Part shown: one piece after another, positions 47,477 to 57,662 of the stretch
How positions within the stretch are numbered: the first letter of the stretch is position 1
Layout: every line of letters starts with the position of its first letter
The notes under the pieces: generated by a model
What the model was told of the DNA's origin: nothing
What the model saw: the letters and a program-made list of their open reading frames with translations, nothing else
The model's database searches: none
NCBI RefSeq assembly: GCF_015624485.1
Contig: NZ_CP061378.1
Coordinates: 1 to 64,000, forward strand
DNA from: Bradyrhizobium genosp. L
GTDB taxonomy: Bacteria > Pseudomonadota > Alphaproteobacteria > Rhizobiales > Xanthobacteraceae
Direction: 5' to 3'
Length of the DNA stretch: 64,000 bases
Position numbers and translations under genes: made by a program

Positions 47477-48213
47477 CACCGGCACCGCGCGACACCGGCG
47501 ATCGGGAGCAACCGGACGATGGCGCGCCGGCACATGCCGGCGGCTCGTTCTTCGGACGGCGCAAGGGCCACAAGCTGCGATCGCATCAGGCCGACCTGAT
47601 CGACAATCTGCTGCCGCATCTGGCGGTCGACATCGCGGCGAGCGCGCCTGCGCGCCTGAGCGAATTGTTCGACGACGGCATCGCGGAGGTCAGGCTCGAG
47701 ATCGGTTTCGGCGGCGGCGAGCACCTGATCGCGGAAGCGCAGGCGTTTCCGAACACCGGCTTCATCGGCTGCGAGCCCTACGTCAACGGCATGGCCAAGA
47801 TCCTGACCCGGATCGAGGCCAACAATATCGGCAATGTCAGGCTGTTCGCCGGCGACGCCGCCGAGCTTTTGGCCTGGGCGCCGGCACGCGCATTGGCGCG
47901 CATCGACTTGATCCATCCCGATCCCTGGCCGAAGCGGCGGCACTGGAAGCGGCGCTTCGTGCAGGATGCGACGGTCGCCGCGATGGCGCGGATTCTGAAG
48001 GCTGGCGGCGAGTTTCGCTTCGTCAGCGACATCGACGACTACTGCGCCTGGACGCTCGCGCATCTGATGCGTTCGCCGGATTTCGCCTGGCTCGCCGAGC
48101 GCGCCGGCGATTGGCAGCTTCCGTGGCCCGACTACACGATGACGCGCTATGGCGCCAAGGCCGAGCGTGAAGGGCGGAAGGCGGCGTATCTGCGATTTCG
48201 GCGAACCGTCTAG
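47473..48213 (+). CDS. trmB: tRNA (guanine-N7-)-methyltransferase
   Basis: Methylates G46 at N7 in the tRNA variable loop using SAM. The 246-residue product has an N-terminal basic segment (FFGRRKGHKLRSHQADLI), the SAM motif LEIGFGGGEHLIAEAQA, and the TrmB signature DLIHPDPWPKRRHWKRRFVQ with the catalytic region. The ATG at 47473 overlaps the M20 peptidase stop (ATGA). In relatives the neighbour upstream is metK, which would supply the methyl donor, but here it is the peptidase. Confidence 0.95.
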   Translation: MTPAPRDTGDREQPDDGAPAHAGGSFFGRRKGHKLRSHQADLIDNLLPHLAVDIAASAPARLSELFDDGIAEVRLEIGFGGGEHLIAEAQAFPNTGFIGCEPYVNGMAKILTRIEANNIGNVRLFAGDAAELLAWAPARALARIDLIHPDPWPKRRHWKRRFVQDATVAAMARILKAGGEFRFVSDIDDYCAWTLAHLMRSPDFAWLAERAGDWQLPWPDYTMTRYGAKAEREGRKAAYLRFRRTV

Positions 48214-48217
48214 CCTC

Positions 48218-48322
48218 GTCATTCCGGGGCTCGCGAAGCGAGAGCCCGGAATCCATCGCACCGCAGGCGCAAGCAGAGAAATGGATTCCGGGCTCGCGCC
48301 AAGTGGCGCGCCCCGGAATGAC
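48218..48322. repeat. Dispersed palindromic repeat, GTCATTCCGGGG type
   Basis: Perfect 12-bp arms (48218-48229 and 48311-48322) with inner GGCTCGCG and ATTCCGGG pairs. It is related to 39582-39654 and starts 4 bases after the trmB stop, in the convergent gap before the DUF2336 gene; it probably acts as a bidirectional terminator. Confidence 0.85.
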
Positions 48323-48328
48323 GGAGAC

Positions 48329-49402
48329 CTACCGCGACTTCCAGAAGTCCACGACGCGCTGTGCGGTCGACGGCATCAGGCGGGTGAAATTGACCCGCGC
48401 ACCTTCGATATCGGCGGGAGAGACGCTCCGGTTCGGCCCGATCCGCATCAGGATCAGCGTGCGCACCGTCGGCCATTCCAGACCGATCGTCTTGCCCGCG
48501 ATCAGGATCGGATCGTAGCGGTCGCCATCGATCAGGCGGTCGAGACTTGCGATCTTGACGCCGGTCATCAGGGCGAGCGCCGCAACGGCCTCCTCGTACT
48601 TGAATGCCTTGGCGAAGTTGAGTAACGCGCCTTCGGTCAATTGACCGGCGCGATGCAACGCCATCACCGTGCGTTGTGCTAGCGCAAAGTCGCGACGATT
48701 CTCGACATGCTGGGTTGCACCGGTGATTTCGTGCATCGCGTCGCTGATCGCGGCCTGGCGCTCGGGCTTGGCCATGGTGAGCAGGCGGCGGCGCACCACG
48801 TCGATCGAGCCCGCCAGCAGATTCTTCAGATGCTCGGGCGGAAGGTCCTCGCGCCGGCCGATCCTGAGCGTCAGCACGCCGTCCTGCCCGGCGCGCCGGA
48901 TCAGCGCGGCAAAGCCATCGTCGGAGAATGCGGCGCCCGCATTGCCGGCCGCGCATCTGATCACATCGCGATCGCCGCGGTGGACGATGACATCGGTCAG
49001 CGCCGTCGAGAGCTTCGGTCGCTCGGCCATCGCGAGCAGATGACCCTGCCCCTTGGCATTGGCGATCTCGATCAGCACCGGCTCGGGGATGACAAGGGAT
49101 TGCCGCAGCAGCGGGCCGGCGATCGCGAGATCGTCCTCGCGCGCAAGCTGGCCCACGAGACGGCGCGGCGCATTGGCGAGCGGCGCGAGCCGCTCGGCGA
49201 GATCGACGCGCGCGGCCAGCTCGGCATGCGGAACCAGGCTGGTCAGCACACCGTCGAACAGATCGACGTGATCGGCGCGGAAGTTCGCCGCGCCCTGCAG
49301 GAACAGCTCGCTGACGCGCCGCGCCGCCTCCGCGCGCCGCCTGGGGTCGCCGCGGCGAACGATGTCATCGAGTTCCGGAATCAGCGCGGGGGCTGTCGTC
49401 AT
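48329..49402 (-). CDS. DUF2336 domain protein
   Basis: A 357-residue protein of the DUF2336 family, seen almost only in alphaproteobacteria and built of helical HEAT-like repeats. Visible repeat-like segments include VSELFLQGAANFRADHVDLFDGVL, then LAREDDLAIAGPLLRQS and MAERPKLSTALTDVIVHRGDRDVIRC. There is no signal peptide, membrane span or catalytic motif, so a scaffold or regulator role is likely but unknown. ATG 49402 starts MTTAPALIPELDDIVRRGD; a farther upstream start would cross the promoter region of the divergent rimP operon. It is a single gene. Confidence 0.85.
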   Translation of the reverse strand: MTTAPALIPELDDIVRRGDPRRRAEAARRVSELFLQGAANFRADHVDLFDGVLTSLVPHAELAARVDLAERLAPLANAPRRLVGQLAREDDLAIAGPLLRQSLVIPEPVLIEIANAKGQGHLLAMAERPKLSTALTDVIVHRGDRDVIRCAAGNAGAAFSDDGFAALIRRAGQDGVLTLRIGRREDLPPEHLKNLLAGSIDVVRRRLLTMAKPERQAAISDAMHEITGATQHVENRRDFALAQRTVMALHRAGQLTEGALLNFAKAFKYEEAVAALALMTGVKIASLDRLIDGDRYDPILIAGKTIGLEWPTVRTLILMRIGPNRSVSPADIEGARVNFTRLMPSTAQRVVDFWKSR

Positions 49403-49528
49403 AAGCCTGTCCAAACCGGCGTTTGGTGCCGATTTGCCGCAATCTAAGGTCCGGTTCGTAAACGGACTGTTAGATCGATTCTCTGCGGCGAGGCGCCGCA
49501 AAATCACCCCCGCCCGGGCCGGAAGCCC

Positions 49529-49557
49529 TTGCCGGACCCACCCAAAAGGGCTATATC
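49529..49557 (+). promoter_or_regulatory. Predicted promoter of the rimP-nusA-infB operon
   Basis: TTGCCG at 49529-49534 and TATATC at 49552-49557 are separated by 17 bases, a good sigma70-type arrangement. The start of transcription would be near 49564, leaving a leader of about 160 bases before rimP. Confidence 0.5.
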
Positions 49558-49594
49558 CGGCGCAACTTATGGTATCTCATACGATCGCGTAGGA

Positions 49595-49625
49595 GAGTGG
49601 GCCCCCCGGGACCCGCTCTTTTTTA
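49595..49625 (+). terminator. Leader hairpin with T-run, probable attenuator of the rimP operon
   Basis: GAGTGGG (49595-49601) pairs with CCCGCTC (49612-49618), allowing one G-T pair, around a C-rich 10-base loop, and is followed by seven T in 49619-49625. It lies within the predicted leader of rimP, where NusA-dependent attenuation is known for the equivalent operon in other bacteria. It could instead be a terminator for an upstream transcript. Confidence 0.55.
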
Positions 49626-49673
49626 TTACCCGAGGGGACCCAGCCAGGCCGGGCTCCGTTTGGGTAGCGTTAG

Positions 49674-49689
49674 CGGCCTCTTAAGGCCG
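49674..49689 (+). other. Second hairpin in the rimP leader
   Basis: CGGCCT (49674-49679) and AGGCCG (49684-49689) form a 6-bp stem with the loop CTTA, 36 bases before the rimP ATG. Possible antitermination or ribosome-access element. Function is unknown. Confidence 0.45.
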
Positions 49690-49725
49690 AGCGAGCAACA
49701 CGACAGACCGCCCTTGACGCTGGAT

Positions 49726-50490
49726 ATGACCGAACCGACCGCCACGTCCGTGGACACCGACCTGCTTTCCGAGCCGCGCCTCGTCGTCGAGCCCGGGGTC
49801 GCGGCGCGCGTCGCCGCGGTCGCCGTCCCGGTGCTGCAAGGCATGGGCTATCGGCTGGTGCGCATCAAGGTCTCGGGCGATGCCGGCTGCACGGTGCAGA
49901 TCATGGCGGAGCGGCCCGACGGCTCGATGCAGCTCGAGGATTGCGAGGCGATCTCGCGCGCGCTGTCGCCGGTGCTCGATGTCGCCGATCCGATCGAGCG
50001 CGCCTACCGGCTGGAGATCTCGTCGCCCGGCATCGACCGCCCGCTGGTGCGCCGCTCCGATTTCGAGCGCTACACCGGCCACCTCGTGAAGATCGAGATG
50101 GCGGTCGCGCATCAGGGCCGCAAACGCTTCCGCGGTACGCTCGCCGGCGTCGAGGATCCTGCGGTACGCCTCAAGCGCGACGACCCGCGCGCGGACGAGG
50201 ATGCCGAGGTTCTCCTGGTCATGGAGGACATTTCGGACGCGCGGCTGGTGCTGACCGACGAGCTGATCGAGGAATCGATGCGCCGCGGCAAGGCCGCCGA
50301 GCGCGATCTGCGCCGCGAGCTCGGGCTCGCGCCGCCGCAGCCGGCACACGCCAGGAAGAGCGACCCCGCCAAGAGCCAGAAACCGAAGCCGAAGCCCGGC
50401 GACAAGCCGGCTCCGACCAACACGAAGAAGCATCGCCTCGCCGCCGAACGCGCGCGCCGCGGCGAGATCGATCCATTCGAAGGAGACTAA
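49726..50490 (+). CDS. rimP: Ribosome maturation factor RimP
   Basis: Assists 30S ribosomal subunit maturation. The 254-residue product is somewhat longer than usual: residues about 20-170 are the two RimP domains, with the motif [24 protein letters not shown], and the C-terminus is a charged tail rich in Lys/Pro (about 210-254). ATG 49726 ([14 protein letters not shown]) is preferred to a GTG farther upstream that lies in the leader. It is the first gene of the rimP-nusA-ylxR-infB-rbfA-truB-rpsO operon; nusA begins 3 bases after it. Confidence 0.93.
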   Translation: MTEPTATSVDTDLLSEPRLVVEPGVAARVAAVAVPVLQGMGYRLVRIKVSGDAGCTVQIMAERPDGSMQLEDCEAISRALSPVLDVADPIERAYRLEISSPGIDRPLVRRSDFERYTGHLVKIEMAVAHQGRKRFRGTLAGVEDPAVRLKRDDPRADEDAEVLLVMEDISDARLVLTDELIEESMRRGKAAERDLRRELGLAPPQPAHARKSDPAKSQKPKPKPGDKPAPTNTKKHRLAAERARRGEIDPFEGD

Positions 50491-50493
50491 GCC

Positions 50494-52107
50494 ATGGCAG
50501 TCAGCGCCAACAAACTCGAACTGCTGCAGATCGCAGACGCAGTTGCGCGCGAAAAGTCGATCGACCGCTCCATCGTGATCGCGGCGATGGAAGACGCCAT
50601 CGCCAAGGCGGCGCGCGCCCGCTACGGCAGCGAGACCGACGTCCATGCCGAGATCGACGCCAAGAAGGGTGAGCTCCGCCTGACCCGCCACATGCTGGTG
50701 GTCGAAATCGTCGAGAACGCCTCGAACCAGATTTCGCTGGTCGATGCGCAGCGCGCCAATCCGGGCGCCCAGGTCGGCGACACCATCGCCGACACGCTGC
50801 CGCCGCTGGAATATGGCCGCATCGCCGCGCAGTCCGCCAAGCAGGTGATCGTGCAGAAGGTGCGCGAGGCCGAGCGCGACCGCCAGTACCAGGAATTCAA
50901 GGACCGCATTGGCGACATCGTCAACGGCATCGTCAAGCGCGTCGAATATGGCAGCGTGATCGTCGATCTCGGCCGCGGCGAAGCCATCGTGCGCCGCGAC
51001 GAGATGCTGCCGCGCGAGGTGTTCCGCAACGGCGACCGCGTCCGCGCTTATATCTTCGACGTCCGGCGCGAGACCCGCGGCCCCCAGATCTTCCTTTCGC
51101 GCACCCATCCGCAGTTCATGGCGAAGCTGTTCGCGCAGGAAGTGCCGGAGATCTACGACGGCATCGTCGAGATCAAGGCGGTCGCCCGCGATCCCGGCTC
51201 GCGCGCCAAGATCGGCGTGATCTCGCGCGATTCCTCGGTCGACCCGGTCGGCGCCTGCGTCGGCATGCGCGGCTCGCGCGTGCAGGCCGTGGTCAACGAG
51301 CTGCAGGGCGAGAAGATCGACATCATCCCGTGGTCGCCCGACATCGCGACCTTCGTCGTCAACGCGCTGGCGCCGGCTGAAGTCGCCAAGGTCGTGATCG
51401 ACGAAGACCGCGAGCGCATCGAGGTCGTGGTGCCCGACACCAACAATCAGCTGTCGCTGGCGATCGGCCGCCGCGGCCAGAACGTGCGCCTCGCCTCGCA
51501 GCTCACCGGCTGGGATATCGACATCCTGACCGAGCAGGAAGAGTCGGAGCGCCGTCAGGCCGACTTCGAGAATTCCACCCGCGTGTTCATGGAAGCGCTC
51601 AATGTCGACGAGGTCGTCGGCCAATTGCTCGCCTCCGAGGGCTTCACCTCGGTCGAGGAGCTCGCGATGGTCGACGTCAAGGAGCTTGCCGGCATCGAAG
51701 GCTTCGACGAGGAGACCGCGACCGAGCTGCAGACCCGCGCCCGCGAATATCTCGAGCAGCTCGAGGCGGAACTCGAGGCGAAGCGCAAGGAGCTCGGCGT
51801 CGAGGACGACATGAAGACCGTGCCCGGCGTGACCGGCAAGATGATGGTGAAGCTCGGCGAGAACGACGTGAAGACGGTCGAGGACCTCGCCGGCTGCGCC
51901 ACCGACGATCTGGTCGGCTGGACCGAGCGCAAGGAGGGCGGCGAGCCGACCAAGCATGCCGGGTTCCTCGATGGCATCGAGATCTCGCGCGACGAGGCCG
52001 AGGGCGTGATCATGCAGGCCCGCCTCAAGGCCGGTTGGATCACGGAGGCCGACCTCGCCAAGCCGGCCGAGGAAGAGACCGAGGCCGCCGAAGAACCTGC
52101 GGCGTAA
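50494..52107 (+). CDS. nusA: Transcription termination/antitermination protein NusA
   Basis: RNA-polymerase-associated elongation factor. The 537-residue product has the N-terminal polymerase-binding domain (about 1-130), an S1 domain (about 140-205), two KH domains (about 240-355, including [28 protein letters not shown]), and two C-terminal helix-hairpin-helix repeats (about 360-430 and 435-510) as in alphaproteobacterial and E. coli NusA. It is in the second position of the conserved operon, 3 bases after rimP and 15 bases before ylxR. Its product could feed back on the leader hairpin. Confidence 0.97.
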   Translation: MAVSANKLELLQIADAVAREKSIDRSIVIAAMEDAIAKAARARYGSETDVHAEIDAKKGELRLTRHMLVVEIVENASNQISLVDAQRANPGAQVGDTIADTLPPLEYGRIAAQSAKQVIVQKVREAERDRQYQEFKDRIGDIVNGIVKRVEYGSVIVDLGRGEAIVRRDEMLPREVFRNGDRVRAYIFDVRRETRGPQIFLSRTHPQFMAKLFAQEVPEIYDGIVEIKAVARDPGSRAKIGVISRDSSVDPVGACVGMRGSRVQAVVNELQGEKIDIIPWSPDIATFVVNALAPAEVAKVVIDEDRERIEVVVPDTNNQLSLAIGRRGQNVRLASQLTGWDIDILTEQEESERRQADFENSTRVFMEALNVDEVVGQLLASEGFTSVEELAMVDVKELAGIEGFDEETATELQTRAREYLEQLEAELEAKRKELGVEDDMKTVPGVTGKMMVKLGENDVKTVEDLAGCATDDLVGWTERKEGGEPTKHAGFLDGIEISRDEAEGVIMQARLKAGWITEADLAKPAEEETEAAEEPAA

Positions 52108-52122
52108 GGAGATGGCGCACGG

Positions 52123-52809
52123 ATGCTCGCATCAGCTGACCCCGATCTCGACGATGGGCCGCGGACACAGAAGTCCGCGACCACGCGGATGTGCGCGGTC
52201 AGCCGCGAGGTCCGTCCGATCGACGAACTGATCCGTTTCGTCGTCGCCCCCACCGGCGAGGTCGTTCCGGACCTCAAGCGCAAGCTGCCGGGCCGCGGAT
52301 TATGGGTTTCCGCATCGCGGCGAAGCGTTGCGGAAGCGGTCCGTCGTCACCAATTCAGCAAGGGATTCAAGCGCGATGTCCGCGTCGCGCCGACCCTTCC
52401 CACCGACACCGAGACCCTTCTGGTGCGCAGCGTCACCGAGGCCCTGGCGATGGCCGCCAAGGCCGGACAGGTGGTCGCGGGCTTCGGCAAGGTCGAGGAC
52501 GCACTCAACCGGAGCGAAACCGCAGCCCTGATCCACGCTTCCGACGGCGCACCCGACGGAATCCGCAAATTGGACGCGATCCTGCGGCAAAGAGACGAAA
52601 AACGTGGTGAATCGCGGGTAATCGCCGTCGTCAATGTTTTGACCTCGGAAGAATTGGATTTGGCACTTGGGCGGTCAAATGTGATACATGCTGCGCTGCT
52701 CGCGGGCCCGGCGAGCAAGACGTTCCTGTCGCGCTGCCAGATGCTGGTCCGATACCGGATGGCCGACGACGACAAGACCGCCGACGCGGCCAGAAATTCC
52801 AGAGCCTGA
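52123..52809 (+). CDS. YlxR-type RNA-binding protein fused to an L7Ae-like domain
   Basis: A 228-residue protein between nusA and infB. The first ~95 residues are the DUF448/YlxR domain, with MCAVSREVRPIDELIRFVVAP and KLPGRGLWVSASRRSV (the usual GRGAY motif is GRGLW here). The next part (about 110-205) resembles the L7Ae/L30e ribosomal-protein fold (VRSVTEALAMAAKAGQVVAGFGKVEDAL). In many bacteria these are two separate genes (ylxR and ylxQ); the fusion is common in alphaproteobacteria. Role in RNA or ribosome biology is likely. ATG 52123 fits. Confidence 0.9.
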   Translation: MLASADPDLDDGPRTQKSATTRMCAVSREVRPIDELIRFVVAPTGEVVPDLKRKLPGRGLWVSASRRSVAEAVRRHQFSKGFKRDVRVAPTLPTDTETLLVRSVTEALAMAAKAGQVVAGFGKVEDALNRSETAALIHASDGAPDGIRKLDAILRQRDEKRGESRVIAVVNVLTSEELDLALGRSNVIHAALLAGPASKTFLSRCQMLVRYRMADDDKTADAARNSRA

Positions 52810-52915
52810 GCCGGAGAAGGCGGACGCCGCCTTTGCACGGATCATGCTCAGCAAAAGACGACGTTGATGGATTTGTGCGGAAAGCGCACAGCGAAAACGA
52901 GATTAGGACTGCTGA

Positions 52916-55636
52916 ATGGTTGATACCAAGACCCCTGGCGACAAGACTCTGAGTGTCCCGAGCAAGACGTTGTCGCTGAAGCCGCGCGTCGAGACGGGCA
53001 CCGTGCGCCAGAGCTTCAGCCACGGCCGGACCAAGCAGGTCGTGGTCGAGAAGCGAGGCAAGCGTCGCGTTGGCGGCGACGGCCCGGAGACCCACGCACC
53101 GGAACCCGTGGTTGCAAAGCCTGCGGCGCCCGCGCCGCGGCCTCCGGCTGGTCGGCCCTCCGGCCCGCCTCCCAGCCAGCAGCGCAACACCCGCTCGGGC
53201 GTGGTGTTGCCGACCCTGACCGAAGACGAACGTTCCGCGCGCGCCAGCGCCCTTGCGGATGCACGGCAGCGCGACGTCGAAGAACGCCGCCAGGCCGAAG
53301 AGGAAGCCAAGCGTCGCGCCATTCGCGAGGAAGCCGAGAAGGTCGAGCGCGAAGCCGCCGAAGCTCGCCGCAAATCCGAAGACGAGCGCCATCGCCACGA
53401 AGAAGAAACCAAGCGCAAGGCTGAGGTCGAAGCTAAGCGACGCTTCGGCGAAGGCGAGGCCAAGCCCGGAGCCGCGCCGGCCGCAGCACCGGCGAGGCCC
53501 GCAACCTCGTCAGCCGCCCCCTCGCGCCCCGCGACGTCTGCTCCGGGACGCCCCGGGACGTCCGCCCCGGCCCGCACGACAACGACGACCCCCGGACGCA
53601 CTCCGGCTATGGCGCCGCGCGCGCCGGGCGTTGCGGCTGAGGCGTCGGACGAGGATGAAGGTCCGCGTCTGGTGCGTCGCCCCGGCGGTGCGATCCGCCC
53701 CGTGGCAGCGCCGAAGACCACCCAAAAGCCCGGTCCGCAGAAGGAACGCGGCCGTCTGACCTTGACCACCGCGCTGAACGCCGACGACGTGCGCGAGCGT
53801 TCGATCGCCTCGTTCCGCCGCCGCACCCAGCGCCTGAAGGGCCATGCCTCGAACGAGCCGAAGGAAAAGCTGATCCGCGAAGTCACGATCCCGGAGGCGA
53901 TCACGATCCAGGAGCTCGCCAACCGCATGTCGGAGCGCGCGGTGGACGTCATCCGCATGCTGATGAAGCAGGGCGCGATGCACAAGATCACCGACGTGAT
54001 CGACGCCGACACCGCGCAGCTGATCGCCGAGGAGCTTGGCCACTCGGTCAAGCGCGTCGCCGCATCCGACGTGGAAGAGGGCCTGTTCGACGTCGTCGAG
54101 GATTCGACCGATACCGAGCCGCGTTCTCCCGTGGTCACCGTGATGGGCCACGTCGACCACGGCAAGACCTCGCTGCTCGATGCGCTGCGTCACGCCAACG
54201 TGGTGTCGGGCGAAGCCGGCGGCATCACCCAGCATATCGGCGCCTATCAGGTGCTTTCGCCCGAGAGCGGCACCAAGATCACCTTCATCGACACGCCCGG
54301 CCACGCCGCGTTCACCGCGATGCGCGCCCGCGGCGCCAAGGTCACCGACATCGTCGTGCTGGTGGTCGCCGCCGATGACGGCGTGATGCCGCAGACGATC
54401 GAGGCGATCAACCACGCCAAGGCGGCCAGGGTGCCGATGATCGTGGCGATCAACAAGATCGACAAGCCCGATGCCCGGCCGGAGCGCGTGCGCACCGAGC
54501 TGCTGCAGCACGAGGTGCAGGTCGAATCGCTCGGCGGCGACGTGGTCGACGTCGAGGTCTCGGCGAAGAACAAGACCAATCTCGACCGGCTGCTCGAGAT
54601 GATCGCGCTGCAGGCCGAGATCCTCGACCTGAAGACCAATTCGGAGCGTCCGGCGGAAGGCACCGTGATCGAGGCCAAGCTCGATCGCGGCCGCGGTCCG
54701 GTCGCGACCGTGCTGGTGCAGCGCGGCACGCTGCGGATCGGCGACATCATCGTCGCCGGCGCCGAGATGGGCCGCGTCCGCGCGCTGATCTCCGACCAGG
54801 GCGAAAATCTCGAGGAGGCCGGCCCGTCCGTGCCGGTCGAGGTGCTCGGCTTCAACGGTCCGCCGGAAGCCGGCGACCGCCTCGCGGTGGTCGAGAACGA
54901 AGCCCGCGCCCGCCAGGTCACGAGCTACCGCGCGCACCAGAAGCGCGAGAACGCCGCCGCCTCGATCTCCGGCATGCGCGGCTCGCTCGAGCAGATGATG
55001 TCGCAGCTCAAGACCGCGGGCCGCAAGGAGTTCCCGCTGATCGTGAAGGCCGACGTGCAGGGCTCGCTGGAAGCGATCCTGGGCTCGCTGGAGAAGCTCG
55101 GCACCGAGGAAGTCGCCGCCCGCATCCTGCATGCCGGCGTCGGCGGCATCTCGGAGTCCGACGTCACGCTGGCGGAAGGCTTCAACGCCGCGATCATCGG
55201 CTTCTCGGTCCGCGCCAACAAGGAAGCGGCCGCCGCGGCCAAGCGCAACGGCATCGAGATCCGCTACTACAACATCATCTACGATCTCGTGGACGACATC
55301 AAAAAGGCGATGTCCGGCCTGCTCGCGCCGACGCTGCGCGAGACCATGCTCGGCAACGCGCAGATCCTGGAAGTGTTCAACATTTCCAAGGTCGGCAAGG
55401 TCGCCGGCTGCCGCGTCACCGACGGCACCGTGGAACGCGGCGCCAATGTGCGCCTGATCCGCGACAACGTCGTGGTGCACGAAGGCAAGCTGTCGACGCT
55501 GAAGCGCTTCAAGGACGAAGTGAAGGAAGTGGTCGCCGGCCAGGAGTGCGGCATGGCATTCGAGAACTACGGCGACATGCGTGTCGGCGACGTGATCGAG
55601 TGCTACCGCATCGAGACGATCCAGCGCTCTCTGTAA
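52916..55636 (+). CDS. infB: Translation initiation factor IF-2
   Basis: GTPase that places initiator tRNA on the small ribosomal subunit. The 906-residue product has an unusually long low-complexity N-terminus (about 1-240; rich in Arg, Glu, Ala and Pro), an IF2_N region (about 330-380), and the G domain, with GHVDHGKT at residues 411-418, DTPGHAAF and NKID. Domains II-IV and the C-terminal fMet-tRNA-binding part follow. ATG 52916 ([19 protein letters not shown]) is the typical start. The 106-bp gap after ylxR holds no gene. Confidence 0.98.
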   Translation: MVDTKTPGDKTLSVPSKTLSLKPRVETGTVRQSFSHGRTKQVVVEKRGKRRVGGDGPETHAPEPVVAKPAAPAPRPPAGRPSGPPPSQQRNTRSGVVLPTLTEDERSARASALADARQRDVEERRQAEEEAKRRAIREEAEKVEREAAEARRKSEDERHRHEEETKRKAEVEAKRRFGEGEAKPGAAPAAAPARPATSSAAPSRPATSAPGRPGTSAPARTTTTTPGRTPAMAPRAPGVAAEASDEDEGPRLVRRPGGAIRPVAAPKTTQKPGPQKERGRLTLTTALNADDVRERSIASFRRRTQRLKGHASNEPKEKLIREVTIPEAITIQELANRMSERAVDVIRMLMKQGAMHKITDVIDADTAQLIAEELGHSVKRVAASDVEEGLFDVVEDSTDTEPRSPVVTVMGHVDHGKTSLLDALRHANVVSGEAGGITQHIGAYQVLSPESGTKITFIDTPGHAAFTAMRARGAKVTDIVVLVVAADDGVMPQTIEAINHAKAARVPMIVAINKIDKPDARPERVRTELLQHEVQVESLGGDVVDVEVSAKNKTNLDRLLEMIALQAEILDLKTNSERPAEGTVIEAKLDRGRGPVATVLVQRGTLRIGDIIVAGAEMGRVRALISDQGENLEEAGPSVPVEVLGFNGPPEAGDRLAVVENEARARQVTSYRAHQKRENAAASISGMRGSLEQMMSQLKTAGRKEFPLIVKADVQGSLEAILGSLEKLGTEEVAARILHAGVGGISESDVTLAEGFNAAIIGFSVRANKEAAAAAKRNGIEIRYYNIIYDLVDDIKKAMSGLLAPTLRETMLGNAQILEVFNISKVGKVAGCRVTDGTVERGANVRLIRDNVVVHEGKLSTLKRFKDEVKEVVAGQECGMAFENYGDMRVGDVIECYRIETIQRSL

Positions 55637-55702
55637 GTCCAAATCTTACGAAGCGCAGATCTTACTAAGCGTTGGGTCCATTTAACTGACACATGCGACG
55701 GC

Positions 55703-55726
55703 GTGGCCGGACTTCGTTCCGGCCAC
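55703..55726 (+). other. Hairpin in the infB-rbfA gap
   Basis: GTGGCCGGA (55703-55711) pairs with TCCGGCCAC (55718-55726), a 9-bp stem with loop CTTCGT, and a second weaker stem lies at 55763-55768/55780-55785. No T-run follows. They may stabilise or process the operon mRNA within this 171-bp gap. Confidence 0.45.
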
Positions 55727-55807
55727 CCGCGCATTGCCTGAATTGAAAGCTAGGACATTGATGCCCGCGGGCTGCGCCTGCGGGCGCGACGGTTTTGGGA
55801 AAAGGTC

Positions 55808-56218
55808 ATGCCCCGTCAAAAGAAAAGTTCCGCCCCTGGCGGCTCACAACGTCAGCTGCGCGTCGGCGAAACGGTTCGCCATGCGGTTGCCGACATTCTG
55901 TCGCAAGGTGACGTCCACGATCCGGATCTCGAAGGCCACATCATCACCGTTCCCGAGGTGCGCATGTCGCCGGACCTGAAGCTCGCGACGATCTACGTGA
56001 TGCCGCTCGGCGGACGCGACACCGACGCCGTCATTGCCGCGCTCGACCGCAACAAGAAATTCCTGCGCGGAGAGATCGCGCATCGCGTCAACCTGAAATT
56101 TGCGCCCGACATCCGCTTCCGCGTCGACGAGCGGTTCGACGAGGCGGCGCGCATCGAGAAGCTTTTGCGGACACCTGCGGTGCAGCGCGACCTGACACCC
56201 GATACGGACGACGAGTGA
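55808..56218 (+). CDS. rbfA: Ribosome-binding factor A
   Basis: Small KH-fold protein that binds the 30S subunit and assists 16S rRNA 5' maturation. The 136-residue product has the conserved start region ([27 protein letters not shown]), the central [19 protein letters not shown], and a C-terminal [18 protein letters not shown] with a charged tail. ATG 55808 is preceded by GGGAAAAGG at a normal distance. It lies between infB and truB in the conserved order; truB begins after 1 base. Confidence 0.96.
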   Translation: MPRQKKSSAPGGSQRQLRVGETVRHAVADILSQGDVHDPDLEGHIITVPEVRMSPDLKLATIYVMPLGGRDTDAVIAALDRNKKFLRGEIAHRVNLKFAPDIRFRVDERFDEAARIEKLLRTPAVQRDLTPDTDDE

Positions 56219-56219
56219 A

Positions 56220-57329
56220 ATGACTGTGATGACGACCAACAGCGTTGCCGACGCGAAGGATATCGACGCGCGCGACGCTGACCGCGAAGCCGTTCCCGCG
56301 CCGCGCGCCGAGGAGCCGCGCCGCACCAACAACGATCCGCGCCACAAGCAGGGCAAGCAGAACCAGCAGCCGCGCCGCGACAAACGCGACGTCCATGGCT
56401 GGGTGGTGCTCGACAAGCCGATCGGCATGACCTCCACCCATGCGGTCGCCGTGCTCAAGCGCCTGTTCCAGGCCAAGCGCGCCGGCCACGCCGGCACGCT
56501 CGATCCGCTCGCCTCCGGCGGCCTGCCGATCGCGCTCGGCGAGGCCACCAAGACGGTGCCGTTCGTGATGGACGGCCGCAAGCGCTACCGCTTCACGGTG
56601 TGCTGGGGTGAGGAGCGCGACACCGACGACACCGAGGGACGGGTGACCAAGACCAGCGAGGTCCGGCCAAGCGCGGACCAGATCCGCGAGCTGCTGCCCC
56701 GCTTCACCGGAACCATCGAGCAAATCCCGCCGCAATATTCGGCGATCAAGGTGCAGGGCGAGCGCGCCTATGACCTGGCGCGCGACGGCGAGACCGTGGA
56801 ACTGAAACCCCGCCCGGTTGAAATTCACGAATTAACCCTTGTAGAACATGGGGATAACGGCCAATCCGTATTCGAGGCCGAGTGCGGCAAGGGAACTTAT
56901 GTCCGGGCGCTCGCCCGCGACATGGGCCGGCTTCTGGGCTGTTTCGGCCATATCTGCGCCCTGCGGCGGACCCTGGTCGGTCCGTTTACGGAAGCGGACA
57001 TGATTCCGCTGGAACAGTTGGAGGCTTTATGCAATAGAGCCGCGTCTGGCGAGGGCAGCCTCGCCGACGCGCTTTTGCCCGTTGAGACCGCGCTGGACGA
57101 CATCCCGGCACTGGCCGTCACACGGGCTGATGCGGCAAGGCTCCACAGGGGCCAGGCCGTTTTGTTGCGCGGACGGGATGCGCCCAATAGTAGCGGCACA
57201 GTCTATGTCACGGTGGCAGGCCGTCTTTTGGCGCTTGCCGAACTTGGCAATGGCGAACTCATCCCCAAGCGCGTGTTCAACCTGAACGGACTGACTGCCA
57301 GTTCCGCTCGCAACAACGAAAGTAACTGA
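56220..57329 (+). CDS. truB: tRNA pseudouridine-55 synthase TruB
   Basis: Isomerises U55 of the T-loop to pseudouridine in all tRNAs. The 369-residue product has a charged N-terminal extension of about 60 residues, then the TruB core with the motif [26 protein letters not shown], holding the catalytic Asp. Later parts include [14 protein letters not shown] and [26 protein letters not shown]-like end is present. The ATG at 56220 follows the rbfA stop; ATG 56229 is also possible. The extension is longer than E. coli's but common in Bradyrhizobiaceae-like proteins by my impression. rpsO follows after 2 bases. Confidence 0.95.
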   Translation: MTVMTTNSVADAKDIDARDADREAVPAPRAEEPRRTNNDPRHKQGKQNQQPRRDKRDVHGWVVLDKPIGMTSTHAVAVLKRLFQAKRAGHAGTLDPLASGGLPIALGEATKTVPFVMDGRKRYRFTVCWGEERDTDDTEGRVTKTSEVRPSADQIRELLPRFTGTIEQIPPQYSAIKVQGERAYDLARDGETVELKPRPVEIHELTLVEHGDNGQSVFEAECGKGTYVRALARDMGRLLGCFGHICALRRTLVGPFTEADMIPLEQLEALCNRAASGEGSLADALLPVETALDDIPALAVTRADAARLHRGQAVLLRGRDAPNSSGTVYVTVAGRLLALAELGNGELIPKRVFNLNGLTASSARNNESN

Positions 57330-57331
57330 CG

Positions 57332-57601
57332 ATGTCGATTACCGCCGAACGCAAAGCGGAAGTCATCAAGACGAATGCCAACAAGGCCGGCGACACCGGC
57401 TCGCCCGAGGTTCAGGTCGCGATCCTGTCGGAACGCATCAACAACCTGACCGAGCACTTCAAGTCCCACGTCAAGGACAACCATTCCCGCCGTGGCCTGC
57501 TGAAGCTGGTGTCGACGCGCCGCTCCTTGCTTGACTACATCAAGCGCAAGGACGAGGCGCGCTACAAGGCGCTGCTCGAGAAGCACAACATCCGTCGTTG
57601 A
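57332..57601 (+). CDS. rpsO: Small ribosomal subunit protein uS15
   Basis: 30S ribosomal protein that binds 16S rRNA early in assembly. The 89-residue product matches the family throughout ([20 protein letters not shown], then [23 protein letters not shown] and [20 protein letters not shown]). It is 2 bases after truB and directly followed by a strong terminator, so it ends the operon; pnp is then separately transcribed or read through. S15 commonly represses its own translation by binding its mRNA, but I see no clear structure here. Confidence 0.98.
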   Translation: MSITAERKAEVIKTNANKAGDTGSPEVQVAILSERINNLTEHFKSHVKDNHSRRGLLKLVSTRRSLLDYIKRKDEARYKALLEKHNIRR

Positions 57602-57612
57602 TATTGAGAAGC

Positions 57613-57638
57613 ACGCGCGCGGGGTTCGCGCGCGTTTT
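57613..57638 (+). terminator. Intrinsic terminator after rpsO
   Basis: A 9-bp GC stem (57613-57621 with 57627-57635), 5-base loop GGGTT, ends in TTTT at 57635-57638. It lies 11 bases after the rpsO stop. Confidence 0.85.
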
Positions 57639-57662
57639 CGTATGGTCTTCCGGGAAAGCGGA

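Larger units (their letters stand above)
49403..49725. promoter_or_regulatory. Divergent promoter and long leader between the DUF2336 gene and rimP
   Basis: This 323-bp non-coding region holds the predicted promoter of the rimP-nusA operon, an attenuator-like hairpin and a second hairpin, each listed separately. I see no tRNA gene here, although a tRNA precedes rimP in some bacteria. The promoter for the minus-strand DUF2336 gene must lie near 49410-49500 but I could not define it. Confidence 0.5.

Noticed and set aside
49561..49725. tRNA gene upstream of rimP, as in E. coli
   Set aside because: No cloverleaf or acceptor-stem pairing was found; the structures there are short hairpins.
53510..55642. 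Long minus-strand open frame opposite infB
   Set aside because: Shadow of infB; composition is that of reverse-complemented high-GC coding sequence.
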